DNA of 64,000 nt, taken from NCBI RefSeq assembly GCF_000001735.4, contig NC_003071.7:13819151-13883150 (forward strand), read 5' to 3'. Origin of the DNA: Arabidopsis thaliana. Its lineage: Eukaryota; Streptophyta; Magnoliopsida; Brassicales; Brassicaceae. Shown one piece after another: positions 21,594 to 33,208 of this stretch. The notes beneath the pieces are model-generated. The model made no database searches, was not told where the DNA came from, and saw nothing but the letters and a program-made list of their open reading frames with translations. Each line of letters starts with the position of its first letter. The first letter of the stretch is position 1. The translations under genes were made by a program, and so were the position numbers.

Positions 21594-24500
21594 ATGGCAG
21601 ATTCAAGCTGTTCTCTCCCTCCTCTTTATGAAAACATTTCATACAAAAGTTATATTCTAAGAGCTGTGGATCTCACGATTCTTGGCCTTCTCTTTTCTCT
21701 TCTCTTGCACCGAATCCTATATATGAGCCAAAACGGCATCATTTGGCTCGTGGCTTTCCTTTGTGAATCTTGTTTCTCATTCGTGTGGCTCCTTAGTACC
21801 TGCACAAAATGGAGTCCTGCTGAAACTAAACCCTATCCAGATAGACTTGATGAAAGGTACCATTTTCATTTAAACAGAAATCATGTGTATACACAAATAT
21901 TAAATATTATTTTTATTAATACATGAAAAGCAATATTCTTAATAAATTTGTATAAAGTCTTAACTAGCTGCTACCTAGATCTTAATTTAATTCTAAAGAC
22001 GTATTATTCATTTCCATGTTATCTTTCTATTTATTTGAGCTGACCTTGAAATTTCAGGGTTTATGATCTTCCCTCAGTAGATATGTTCGTGCCCACCGCA
22101 GATCCAGTTCGAGAACCGCCAATTATGGTTGTGAATACCGTACTTTCGCTGTTAGCAGTGAATTATCCAGCGAATAAACTTGCTTGTTATGTATCGGATG
22201 ATGGATGCTCACCTCTCACTTACTTTTCTCTCAAGGAAGCTTCTAAGTTCGCCAAGATTTGGGTTCCCTTCTGCAAAAAATATAACCTTAAAGTTAGAGC
22301 TCCTTTTCGGTATTTCTTAAACCCTTTTGCCGCAACAGAGGGTTCTGAATTCAGTAGAGATTGGGAAATGACTAAGGTAATGAATTTGATTGTTTATTTT
22401 GCGATTGTGTTTGTCTTTAGATTTACAAATTTTTTTAATCAGTTTTTTTTTTAATTATAAATACGGAAGGTAATTATATATAAAAGGAAATTTGGTTAAA
22501 AAAAAGAAGCAATTAGTTTTTTTTTTGGTGGTAAAAACAATTAGTTGAAATTGTGTTTTTGTATTAATTTAAAGAGGGAGTACGAGAAGTTATGCCGGAA
22601 AGTGGAAGATGCCACCGGAGATTCTCATTTGTTGGGCACAGACAATGAATTGGAAGCTTTTTCAAACACAAAACCAAATGATCATTCAACTATAATCAAG
22701 GTATTTCTACAATTCATAATAAGGGTTAATTAAAACAATTACATGAAATCTTGTTAATGTGAAGGTGGTATGGGAGAACAAAGGAGGTGTAGGAGACGAG
22801 AAAGAGGTCCCTCATATCGTATACATTTCAAGAGAAAAAAGACCAAACTACCTTCATCATTACAAAGCTGGAGCCATGAACTTTCTGGTCAGTGAATTTT
22901 GTAGTCAGACCATCACAAGATTGGTTGAGATCACAGATTAGTTTTTTATGAAGCACACATTTGATCATTATGGTTTAGATTCGTATATATTTAAATCCAT
23001 CAATAACATAACTTAAATTAGTAAAAAATTTACCTTTGATTTTTTTTTTTTAAATTTGTTGTACTACGTATCTTATGGTTTTTTTTTCCAACAAATCATA
23101 TCTTATGAATTATGATCACTAAACCAATGAGAATTGATATATCATAAATGAGAAGCCATATCGAACTATATCAATGAATGTCGTTTTACTTTTTCTTTTG
23201 CATCGTTATATTAAATATCTGATGGAGTGTGAGATGAACTGAACAGGCAAGAGTGTCAGGGTTGATGACAAATGCACCATACATGTTGAACGTGGACTGC
23301 GACATGTATGCAAACGAAGCAGATGTGGTGCGACAAGCAATGTGTATATTTCTGCAAAAATCACAAAATCAAAACCATTGTGCTTTTGTTCAATTCCCTC
23401 AAGAGTTCTATGATTCTAACACCATCAAACTCACCGTCATAAAATCAGTAAGATTTCTCCTTTTTAAATTTTTGTTTATAATGATCGATCGGTTCAATAT
23501 GTTATTTATCGTTCAATACTTAAATCTTTCTTTCTTTTTATTTTCTTTGTTAAAATTAGTATATGGGACGAGGAATTGCAGGAATCCAAGGACCAATAAA
23601 TGTTGGTTCAGGTTGCTTCCACAGTAGAAGAGTTATGTACGGTTTATCGCCGGACGAATTAGAAGACAATGGAAGTCTTTCTTCGGTTGCTACAAGTAAG
23701 TATTTTAAACATTTCAATTGTATATTAAAACCATGTTCTCATGTTATCTGATTTTAAACTATATATATTCATCTAACATACAATTCATAATAATTTTGTT
23801 GTTATGTAGTGTATTACTATATATTTGAGTTATTTCATTATTCACCGTTGCTGTTGCTATTTATTTCAGGGGAGCTTTTGGCTGAGGATAGTTTGTCAAG
23901 TGGATTTGGGAATTCAAAAGAGATGGTGACATCGGTTGTTGAGGCATTACAAAGAAAACCAAATCCCCAAAATATACTTACAAACTCCATAGAAGCGGCT
24001 CAAGAAGTGGGACATTGTGACTACGAGTCCCAAACCAGCTGGGGCAAAACCGTACGTAGATTTTAAATCTCTTACATCTTTGATATTTTACAAAATAGCT
24101 GGACCTTTACCATATAAATCATGCAGATTGGTTGGTTATACGATTCAATGTCAGAAGATATGAACACTAGTATCGGAATCCACTCGAGAGGTTGGACTAG
24201 CTCATACATTGCTCCGGATCCACCTGCGTTTCTTGGATCTATGCCGCCGGGAGGACTGGAGGCAATGATCCAGCAACGGCGATGGGCAACAGGATCGATC
24301 GAAGTTCTTTTCAACAAACAAAGTCCGTTGCTAGGATTGTTTTGCAGAAAATTAAGATTTCGACAGCGAGTAGCTTATCTTTGCGTTTCCATTTGTGTAA
24401 GGTCAATCCCTGAGCTCATTTATTGTCTCTTGCCTGCATATTGCCTACTCCACAACTCTGCCTTATTTCCCAAGGTAACTCTCTCTTTCTCTGTCATTCA

Positions 24501-25174
24501 TACTAAATATCATATTGTTCTATTTGTCATCATATATATGAAAAATTTAGAAGGAGATTTCAATTTTGATCTTTGATACTTTTTCCTTGTGGATTTAGGG
24601 ACTTTGTCTTGGCATAACAATGTTACTTGCGGGGATGCACTGTCTCTACACTCTATGGGAATTTATGTGTCTTGGTCATTCCATACAATCGTGGTATGTC
24701 TCACAGTCATTTTGGAGAATAGTAGCCACTAGTAGTTGGTTATTTAGCATCTTTGATATTATACTCAAGCTTCTTGGACTCTCGAAAAACGTGTTCTTAG
24801 TATCTAAAAAGACTATGCCCGTCGAAACCATGTCAGGATCTGGGATTGGACCATCTCAAAGAGAAGATGATGGTCCGAACTCAGGTAAAACTGAATTTGA
24901 CGGCTCACTTTATTTCTTGCCCGGCACATTTATTGTCTTGGTGAATCTAGCCGCCCTTGTTGGGGTTTTCGTGGGTCTACAACGGTCAAGTTATAGTCAT
25001 GGAGGAGGTGGTTCGGGTTTGGGAGAAGCTTGTGCATGTATTTTGGTGGTTATGTTGTTCTTTCCATTCCTAAAGGGTTTGTTTGCGAAAGGAAAATATG
25101 GAATCCCATTGTCTACTCTCTCAAAAGCTGGCTTTTTAGCAGTTTCATTTGTTGTTTTCTCTGTAGGAAACTAG
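21594..25174 (+). CDS. CSLB2: Cellulose synthase-like B2 glycosyltransferase
   Basis: Nine exons (21594-21856, 22058-22376, 22575-22700, 22765-22887, 23247-23447, 23560-23695, 23870-24051, 24127-24474, 24599-25174) give 757 aa. Seven of nine exons have the same length as in CSLB1; exon 2 is 3 bases shorter and exon 9 is 3 bases longer, so the total is equal. The glycosyltransferase 2 residues are intact: SDDGCS, NVDCDMY, the Asp of the MSEDMN block and QQRRWATGS. Membrane helices lie at the N-terminus and, about six of them, in the C-terminal third (for example [19 protein letters not shown] and [21 protein letters not shown]). Both copies look functional. The polysaccharide product is unknown. 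I recall it as At2g32620. Confidence 0.95.
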
Positions 25175-25309
25175 TATAGTGATATTGTTTTGTTATATAT
25201 GTAAAGAAGTTAACTTCATTATTAAACACATCAATTTGAATACAATCAAACATTCTCGTAAGTCATCAATCATCATGCATATAAAAACATGAATAAGAAC
25301 ACACAAACA

Positions 25310-25556
25310 ACCGACTACCTGTATGTTTCTGTGTGACTTTTGTCTCTGTCTGTTTCTTTTGGTTAGTTTCATTTCCTACAGCATCAGCATCATCCTCGTA
25401 ATCTAGGGGAAAATATCATAAAAGAACATTAAGATAAAACTTTACTTGCCATTCTTTAGACATTAGAGAGAAAACTTAGAAATTTAATGCATTGGATAGA
25501 CAATAACAATCGCCAGCTTAAACAATAAGAGACATATTCATCTGCGTACAATTATT
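25310..25556 (-). pseudogene. displaced fragment of the CAP-H gene (exon 4 region)
   Basis: Read on the minus strand, this is CAP-H exon 4 with its flanking introns, copied from about 12820-13070. Shared blocks on the + strand include CTGTTTCTTTTGGTTAGTT versus CTGCTTCTTTTGGTTAGTT, GCATCATCCTCGT versus GCAGCATCCTCGT, AATATCA(T/G)AAAAGAA, and near the right end AAACAATAAGA with TATTCATCTG. The middle of the intron is partly collapsed. It has no start, no other exons and cannot make protein. It ends about 125 bases before the PPR start codon. Confidence 0.75.
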
Positions 25557-25683
25557 AAATTGGTTAACTAAACCGGGTTTGGTATTGCTGCCAAGGGCGC
25601 CTAAACCAACACCAAGATTTAGAGCGAAGCGAAGTGAAGTGAAAGAAGAGTTTTGAACTCTTGAGTTTCTTCTGCAGTGAATC

Positions 25684-27558
25684 ATGAACATGTCTTCTTC
25701 TTCTCGCAAACTCTCGCGACTCTTCAACATTGTAACTCAGAATCAGAAATCTCCAGTTTTGCTTTCTTCTGACCAAGAAGCAGCCAGAAGAATCACGGCG
25801 TGCCTGGTGGAGAAATCCACCATCGGAAAACTTCAATCGAATCCATCACTCCTCTTCAATTTGAATTCAAATGTTACCCGTCTCGTTCTATCTGAGCCAA
25901 CTCTTCCCACTCAATCCTGCATCGATTTCTTCAAGCTTCTTCGCGAATTCGAATCTAATCTCAAACCTGATCTCACGGCGGTAGTGACTTTATCTCACCG
26001 GTTATATTCTAACCGGAGGTTCAATGAGATGAGATCGCTTCTGAATTCAGTTGTTAACGACGGGTTTTACAAGCGTCCGGTTGAGGAGTTAGGATCAGCG
26101 ATGGTGGATTGTGACATTTCTGAAGAAAAGTTTGAATTTTTCGAAAAGTTTTTCGATTTGGTATTTAGGGTGTATGTTGATAACGGAATGTTTGAAGAGG
26201 GTTTAAGGGTTTTTGATTACATGGTTAAAAAGGGATTGAGTATTGATGAAAGATCCTGCATTGTGTTTTTGGTTGCGGCGAAGAAGCGACGGAGAATTGA
26301 TCTCTGTTTGGAAATTTTCCGGCGAATGGTTGATTCTGGAGTGAAGATAACTGTTTATTCATTGACGATTGTGGTTGAAGGATTATGTAGAAGAGGTGAA
26401 GTTGAGAAGAGTAAGAAGCTGATTAAGGAGTTTTCTGTTAAAGGGATTAAACCTGAAGCTTATACTTACAACACTATTATCAATGCTTATGTTAAACAGA
26501 GAGATTTCTCGGGTGTGGAAGGGGTTTTGAAGGTGATGAAGAAGGATGGTGTGGTGTATAACAAGGTTACGTATACGCTTTTGATGGAATTGAGTGTTAA
26601 GAATGGGAAAATGAGTGATGCGGAGAAGCTGTTCGATGAAATGCGTGAGAGAGGAATAGAATCTGATGTTCATGTGTATACTTCTTTGATAAGTTGGAAT
26701 TGTAGAAAGGGAAATATGAAAAGAGCGTTTTTGTTGTTTGATGAATTGACAGAGAAGGGACTTTCGCCGAGTAGTTATACCTACGGGGCGCTTATTGACG
26801 GGGTGTGTAAGGTAGGGGAAATGGGTGCAGCTGAGATATTGATGAACGAGATGCAAAGTAAAGGAGTTAATATCACTCAGGTGGTGTTTAATACGTTGAT
26901 TGATGGGTATTGCAGGAAAGGGATGGTTGATGAAGCATCAATGATTTATGATGTGATGGAGCAGAAAGGGTTTCAAGCTGATGTTTTCACTTGTAATACG
27001 ATTGCTAGCTGTTTCAATAGATTGAAAAGGTATGATGAGGCAAAACAATGGCTGTTCAGGATGATGGAGGGTGGTGTGAAGCTTAGCACGGTTAGTTATA
27101 CTAATTTGATCGATGTTTACTGCAAAGAAGGGAACGTTGAAGAGGCAAAGAGGCTATTTGTGGAGATGAGCAGCAAGGGAGTACAGCCCAACGCTATCAC
27201 GTACAATGTGATGATCTACGCTTACTGCAAGCAAGGGAAAATAAAAGAAGCACGTAAACTAAGGGCCAACATGGAAGCAAATGGGATGGATCCGGATTCA
27301 TATACCTACACGTCGCTCATACACGGGGAATGTATTGCTGATAATGTGGATGAAGCAATGAGGCTCTTTAGCGAGATGGGGTTGAAGGGTTTGGACCAGA
27401 ATTCTGTTACGTACACGGTGATGATCTCGGGTTTGTCCAAAGCTGGAAAATCAGACGAAGCCTTTGGATTGTACGATGAGATGAAAAGGAAAGGGTATAC
27501 AATAGATAATAAGGTTTATACTGCACTCATTGGAAGTATGCATTCACCTGAGACTTAA
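25684..27558 (+). CDS. P-class pentatricopeptide repeat protein
   Basis: This is a single-exon gene of 624 aa, as usual for plant PPR proteins. The N-terminus (MNMSSSSRKLSRLFN, Ser/Arg-rich, few acidic residues) looks like an organelle targeting peptide. From about residue 165 onward there are roughly a dozen 35-residue PPR motifs, for example YTYNTIINAYVKQRD, HVYTSLISWNCRKGN, YTYGALIDGVCKVGE, VVFNTLIDGYCRKGM, ITYNVMIYAYCKQGK and VTYTVMISGLSKAGK. No E, E+ or DYW domain follows the last repeat, so it is P class. Such proteins bind single-stranded organelle RNA with one repeat per base; the RNA target is unknown. The ATG at 25690 is an alternative start. I recall the locus as At2g32630. Confidence 0.93.
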   Translation: MNMSSSSRKLSRLFNIVTQNQKSPVLLSSDQEAARRITACLVEKSTIGKLQSNPSLLFNLNSNVTRLVLSEPTLPTQSCIDFFKLLREFESNLKPDLTAVVTLSHRLYSNRRFNEMRSLLNSVVNDGFYKRPVEELGSAMVDCDISEEKFEFFEKFFDLVFRVYVDNGMFEEGLRVFDYMVKKGLSIDERSCIVFLVAAKKRRRIDLCLEIFRRMVDSGVKITVYSLTIVVEGLCRRGEVEKSKKLIKEFSVKGIKPEAYTYNTIINAYVKQRDFSGVEGVLKVMKKDGVVYNKVTYTLLMELSVKNGKMSDAEKLFDEMRERGIESDVHVYTSLISWNCRKGNMKRAFLLFDELTEKGLSPSSYTYGALIDGVCKVGEMGAAEILMNEMQSKGVNITQVVFNTLIDGYCRKGMVDEASMIYDVMEQKGFQADVFTCNTIASCFNRLKRYDEAKQWLFRMMEGGVKLSTVSYTNLIDVYCKEGNVEEAKRLFVEMSSKGVQPNAITYNVMIYAYCKQGKIKEARKLRANMEANGMDPDSYTYTSLIHGECIADNVDEAMRLFSEMGLKGLDQNSVTYTVMISGLSKAGKSDEAFGLYDEMKRKGYTIDNKVYTALIGSMHSPET

Positions 27559-28046
27559 AACATATTCGTCAAACAAAGACCTGTATGAGCTGGTAACCCC
27601 TGAAATCTCTACCTGTTAATGGTTAAAATCGGTTACTTGAACAGAACCATTTATTTTCTGAAAGATTCTTTGAGCTAGTTGGGACAGGGTATGTATCAAA
27701 CTTTGCTGGAGTATGATCATTTGGTATCCACAATGGATCAATCAAGCCACCATTGATGTCTACGCGGTAAAGAAAACAAAGCTCGACGCTTTTGGTGTAT
27801 TAAATTACTATAAATTTGTCTGTTCATAGAACAAAGCTTTTCGAATGTAGGTGTGTATAAACTGATATTGAAGGAGTTTTCTAGAACCCTGTGAATCAAA
27901 TCTAAGGATTGAGATGTTGATTCTGTGTATATGAGCCAGACATTTATGAAGCTTATGAAGTACTAGATGTTGATATCTGATGAACTTTTATTCTTTCAAA
28001 AAGCCAGTGACGATGAGGGTACCATTCTTCAGAAATACGAACAGAA
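27559..28046. other. convergent 3' flanks of PPR and cyclase-like genes
   Basis: These 488 bases separate two convergent genes and should hold both 3' UTRs. No other feature is seen. Confidence 0.4.
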
Positions 28047-31000
28047 TCACAACTCATAATCGAGGCCAGCTCCATATTTCCAGGCCTCGAGACATCTCTT
28101 CCACTCGAACCTCGTCTTTGAGGGAAGTCCTTCCAAAGACGGCCTGAGAATACACAAAAATATCAAGAAAGTTCAAGAAACACGACATCCATAATGTGGC
28201 AGAGTCATGGCAACAGAAGCAACAATCCATACATAATTTCTTAAAGAGATTCAGAAATGTTTCACCTTAGCAATGGATCGATGTATGCCGAGAGGAGCGT
28301 ATACAAGCCCAGCATGAAAAAATGAACAGACCAATCAAGCAGAACAGGTATCCCAACCTGAGGAGAATCACCAAAGAAACGAAGATTTCATGAATAAACC
28401 AAGAACATTTTCAATCTTTTGTTTCCGTTTTCTGGTTCAAAAATGATGCAACGATTATCAAAGGAGAGCTATACCTGTCTGAATATTGACGGAATTATCT
28501 GAGGTTTGGTCAGCATGACAAGGCCTAATGTCTTTGCTAGAGGACCAAACTGTATTATATCCTGAAGAAATGGTCTGAGAACTGGATCGCCCAATCTCTA
28601 CAAGAGAAATATGAAACCATTACTTAGAAGCCAAAGTTCGAAACTCTCATTTCCCGGTTTAGAAAAGTGTACTATACCTGCATGCAACTGAAATTTACAT
28701 GGAGAAGCTCATTGGTGAAGCCACGGGAAACATCGAGCTGTTGCTTTGCAGACATTGCTCTTTGAAACAGCCATGATGCGCTCAAGTTTGGCTGTCGTTC
28801 AAAAGCCAAATGGATTCAGTGAAGTTAATAGCAGGGAGAAAGATATTTAGCTGAGAACCACAAAGCTATATTACCATATAAGGATTTAGCTTTGATAAGC
28901 TGTCAGAGTCCAGAAGATCTCCATCTATTGCGTCATAGATTCCTTTTTTAAGTTGAACAATAAGATTGTCAGAAAATCTGAATATTCTGAAAGAGTTCAT
29001 GATATAAAAAGTTGTATAATGTTCAATGAGATATGGAGACAGCAAGTGTACTCTCAGAGAGTGAGTGTATATACCATTGGACAATCTTCCAAGGTGTCTG
29101 GTCAAACTTCCAAAACCCCCAAATGAAACAGGTGATTGAATACCGCTAGCATCACCAAACTGAGTAAAAAATTTGTAAGTAACTTTGATTATTTAGTTTA
29201 TCAAATTATCAATCCGCAAACTTATCTTGGAAGCTTATATATAAATGAACCAAACCAACCTGTAGAACACGATCAAATGCAGCTGGCAACGGACTGGTGA
29301 CAAGTCCAATCCAACAGGGTTAGATATGTCAGAATGCAGCAGTATTATTGTACGAAACTGGTAAACAGAATTATAATATCAATGATAGAATTTCAAACTT
29401 CCAGAGATGATAGATATAGAGATACAGGCATCAACGGAGTTTCTTGTCAAAGTCGTACCTATTTCGGTATGTAGGAAAGATTCCGTATACAACTCTCAGT
29501 ATTTCCAATTCATCAAGAGAGACTCCCTTTGCCAAAAGACATCAGGAAAAGAAAGAAAAAACGAAAGTTGATGAAAGATTGTGATATAAGATGGAAGGAA
29601 ACTCACTTGGTATTTTGGCATCAGTTTCCAGTATTCTTCGAGTAAATCCTCTAAACTCGGAGATGTTGATTGCGGTTCAGTGTAAGTGAACATGTAAGTA
29701 GTGCGGTCTAATGGACCAGAGCCAGCCGGGAAAGCCTTAAAGCAACAATAAGCATCCTTATATTAAAACCATTTCTTTGTGGTTATGGGAATTGTGTTAG
29801 AATGGGGACAGATTTTTTTACCTCCCAAAAGAGTTGTACATTGGAATCTGCAACTCTGGTCACCGATGAACTGCTATATATAACGTCGCTTGATGAGTTC
29901 TCTTTAAACCCATGAGCACAAGATCCAACAACAAGGCACATTCCATCTGGCTTTCTACCACGTTTGATCTTTTGTAGCAGAATACATAACAAGAAAAGTA
30001 TTATGCAAGGGCAATACACAATTTGCTCAAGAAAAGCGAATCAGTAAGTTTTATTTTTTTACCACCATAACTAATGCAAATGAAAATGTAAAAGTAGATA
30101 TGTTCTTAGGCCAAGATATGACCTGCTTCAGAATAGGAGAAAAGTTTCCCATGGCATCAATAACGAGACGGGAAGATAATGTGTCACCTTTAGAAAGTTG
30201 CATAACCTGTCAATCAAAATGTTCAAACAATTCATATCAATAAGCTGAATACTCTTCTTAGGTACAATGTTTTTGGAGAAAACGCCAGATAACTCACAGC
30301 TAAATCATTGTAGATGACGATGCTCGAGAGGCTGGAGTCTTCTAAAATGACTCCACCAAGAGAAATGAAACGTTGTTTTACAGTTTCCACAAGTTTGGCT
30401 GGGCTGTTTTAACATACAAAACGAAAAAACAAACAAATCATCACTTTCAGAAAGTAGCAGAACACAAGGGGATTATTCTTTTCCTATGTATTAGAGAATA
30501 AGAGAAGACAGGACTCACGAAACGCCGAGGTTAAGAATATCTTCAACCCATATATCACCAAGATTCTCAAATCCACATCTGTTCTGCATTTGTTCAAGAT
30601 AACCTTAAGCTACATGACTTTTATAAAGCATCAAGATATTGCTTACTGAAGAGAAGCTTTACCGGATTGAACTTTGCAGCAATTACTTCTTCGATCTCAT
30701 CTTCGGTTAAAACTCTGACTTCAGTCAGTTCTTTCATCTCTTTTCTTGAGATATTCCATTCTTGATCTCTCTAAATCACCACAAAACCAAAAAGCTTTAA
30801 CAATAGCTTCTCCAACCAGACCTCAACCACAGCATTAACTAGAAGCTTTACCCCTTTGATTGCATTTCTCTCCACCACAGCGACTCTTAAACCCTTGGCA
30901 CATAGAGCCGTGGCTAGAAAAATCCCCAAAGTACCCCCACAAACCACTATGTCAAAGGTTCCAACGAGATTATTCCCCATACTATAATCTTGAGAAAAAC

Positions 31001-31661
31001 CAGATACCCTAGAAACAATTTGCTGAGTTTCTTGTGGTCCTGCAAAGACTAACATTCATCACCAAGAGAAGCATATTTCTTAATTATCTGAATGGTTACC
31101 AAAAGACTATTGTTCTTATTACCTGTTGGTTGAGTACATATGTTGGACCAAATATTGTCAAGTCTCTTCAAGGCATTATAAGAGTAAGCACCACCAGCAC
31201 CTCCAGCTTCTCCACCAACTGAAATACTCTCCATTATCTTCTGCATATCGAAATGATTGAACTCATACTCAGCTAAAAACAACTCATCGTGAAGTTAAAC
31301 ATGCTTATGCAATCTCGCTTAAAGGCTCTCAAGATTCAAATACTAAAACAACTAAGAAAGAACAAAAGCGATGAAAATTTCTTTTCCTGTGCAATGAAAA
31401 TCAATTATCAGTTATCAAGAGCAAACTTTCATCACAATGCAGACCACAAAATCATCTCTAATCCTGATAAAGTTCACAACTTTTTCTCATTTCCCCCCAG
31501 AGGATGCGTAATTGAGCAGAAAGCTTGACCTGTGTAAGAGAGGGAGCCAATTGTGTTTGAACGCACACTGTCGTCGAAGCTCTCCTTCTTCCTTGGTTTG
31601 TCTGAGCCCTTGATACGGAACTAACGAACCCATTGAACTGATGAATTTGCAGAACCACCAT
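28047..31661 (-). CDS. plastid FAD-dependent, lycopene-cyclase-like oxidoreductase
   Basis: I assembled 17 exons: 31661-31530, 31240-31123, 31039-30852, 30770-30663, 30583-30519, 30403-30298, 30206-30123, 29968-29822, 29735-29607, 29526-29459, 29293-29260, 29159-29075, 28942-28875, 28791-28678, 28597-28475, 28357-28266, 28143-28047; total 585 aa. The N-terminus (MVVLQIHQFNGFVSSVSRAQ, Ser/Arg-rich) looks like a chloroplast transit peptide. The dinucleotide-binding strand is at residues about 108-140: FDIVVCGGTLGIFLATALCAKG and VAVVER. A second FAD motif is LPAAFDRVLQFGDASGIQSPVSFGGFG, as in flavin-dependent cyclases and monooxygenases. The family is annotated lycopene beta/epsilon cyclase-like, but the resemblance to true LCYB is distant and the substrate is unknown. 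The exon 2 acceptor and the exon 13 acceptor (after a run of A) were chosen by reading phase. I recall it as At2g32640. Confidence 0.85.
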
Positions 31662-32396
31662 GACAATGAGTTCCAAAACAAATGCTATAAAACCAAGAGC
31701 GAACTTTTGATAAACAGAGATAAAACTTGTGAAGAGAAAACTGGAAAGATTGTGCAATGTGTCAGAGAATGTGACACGTTTACAGTCTTACAAAACAAAA
31801 ACATTTTGGGTTACATTAACTCAAAACAAACTTCTGTTCTAAAATTAAAACAAATCTAAATGTTAGTATCGTTTCTGTAATATTTATTATATCCTCTTCT
31901 TCTTTTTTACTGATTCATCAAATCGGGGATCGGATAAGCCTGACTGCTTCAGGGTTTAAGGGTTACTCTCACTCACACTTCCGCTGGTAAGAAATTCGAT
32001 TTCGATGCGTATAATCTGTCTTCCGCTTTTTTTTTTGGTTTTGAAATCGACAACCTTTTTTTGCGGACTTGTTGGGTTAAATTCGTATATCTTCAATTTT
32101 GCGATGAGTTTTCACTTTTCCAATCGAAATAGCAAATGGGCATTAGCTAATTTCCTGAATTGTGAGTTTTTGTGTTACGCTGTGTCATTGATTCATATAA
32201 GCTATTGCAAAGAGAGTAAATGATAAAGCCTTCAGCTTTACAATATAATTCACTTTTACACACTAGAGTTTAGAAATTCACCTTCTTTCTCTGTTTCAGG
32301 AGTTACAAGACTTTAACACATCACAAAGAATTTCGATATGTGTTATTTAAAGTTCATTGTGGATCTCAGGTTTCACAAGATTGGATAGAAGCAGCC
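31662..32396. other. bidirectional promoter between two plastid-protein genes
   Basis: Two genes diverge from here. The right part holds the cupin 5' UTR with an intron (donor GTAAG at 31987, acceptor CAG ending at 32299). The shared promoter is at most about 300 bases, roughly 31670-31980. Open frames inside (31641-31859, 32005-32223) are not supported as genes. Confidence 0.5.
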
Positions 32397-32816
32397 ATGG
32401 CAAGTCTGATAATGACTACACCATTCCCAGGTTCTGTCACTGCATGTAAGAAGACAAATAACCTGTCTGTTCAGAGAGCCTTTAAGGTGACTTGTATGCA
32501 GACAGAGAAACCATTAGAGGAGCTATACAATGTTAAAGTGGAACGGAAAGTTTCACAGAAACGGTTGGAGGAACTCGGGGTTTCGAGATGGTCAGTTTGG
32601 AAGACAGGGAAATGCAAATTGCCATGGGATTGGCAGGTGGATCAGTTGGTTTACATTGAACAAGGAGAGGTTCGAGTAGTTCCCGAAGGAAGCAAGAGGT
32701 ATATGCAGTTTTTAGCTGGAGATCTTGTTCGGTATCCGAAATGGTTGGAAGCTGATCTTTTCTTTAACGCTCCTTATATTGAGCGGTATTGTTTCAAGGC
32801 CTATGGTGATGATTGA
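32397..32816 (+). CDS. RmlC-like cupin (DUF861), predicted plastid protein
   Basis: A single coding exon of 139 aa follows a 5' UTR intron. Residues 1-35 (MASLIMTTPFPGSVTACKKT, basic and hydroxylated) look like a chloroplast transit peptide. The rest is one small cupin barrel of the Cupin_3 type: VSRWSVWKTGKCKLPWDW, VDQLVYIEQGEVRVVPEG, MQFLAGDLVRYPKWLEAD. The usual metal-binding His pair of classical cupins is not evident, so catalysis is doubtful. An in-frame ATG at 32340 would add 19 residues; I chose the ATG at 32397 (context GCCATGG) because it is the better start and begins a typical transit peptide. I recall it as At2g32650. Confidence 0.88.
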   Translation: MASLIMTTPFPGSVTACKKTNNLSVQRAFKVTCMQTEKPLEELYNVKVERKVSQKRLEELGVSRWSVWKTGKCKLPWDWQVDQLVYIEQGEVRVVPEGSKRYMQFLAGDLVRYPKWLEADLFFNAPYIERYCFKAYGDD

Positions 32817-33208
32817 TCCAACTTAGACTTTTGAGTTTTTAGTAGAGCCAAGAAACTTTACACTTGTTGTGTGTTGTTGTAGCCTGATGGATCTTTTTGT
32901 GATAATATAAGAAAACAAGTTCTCTCTCCTTTGTTCTGCATTTTCAATGCTAATCATAAGTAAACATAGGCAGCATCAGAGAGAGATAAAAAAAAATCAA
33001 ACATAAAGAAAGAAACTCAAATCAAAACATCATATTTGGACAAAACCCCACTATTTCATCAACTGAACAAAAAAAAGAAAGAAAACCAAGCCAGATTTGC
33101 CTGAAAACTAAATCCGTTTTACTTGTGGCTTAAGCAATAAGCAGAGTTATGATTAGGAAGAACTAGAGCTGCTCTCTCCTGAACAGCCTTGGCCAGAGTG
33201 GCTAGAAT
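32817..33208. other. 3' flanks of cupin and B3-like genes
   Basis: Convergent 3' flanks; nothing else is seen. Several short A-rich tracts occur around 32990-33090. Confidence 0.35.

Noticed and set aside
26383..26856. 157-residue minus-strand open frame
   Set aside because: Shadow of the PPR repeats on the other strand.
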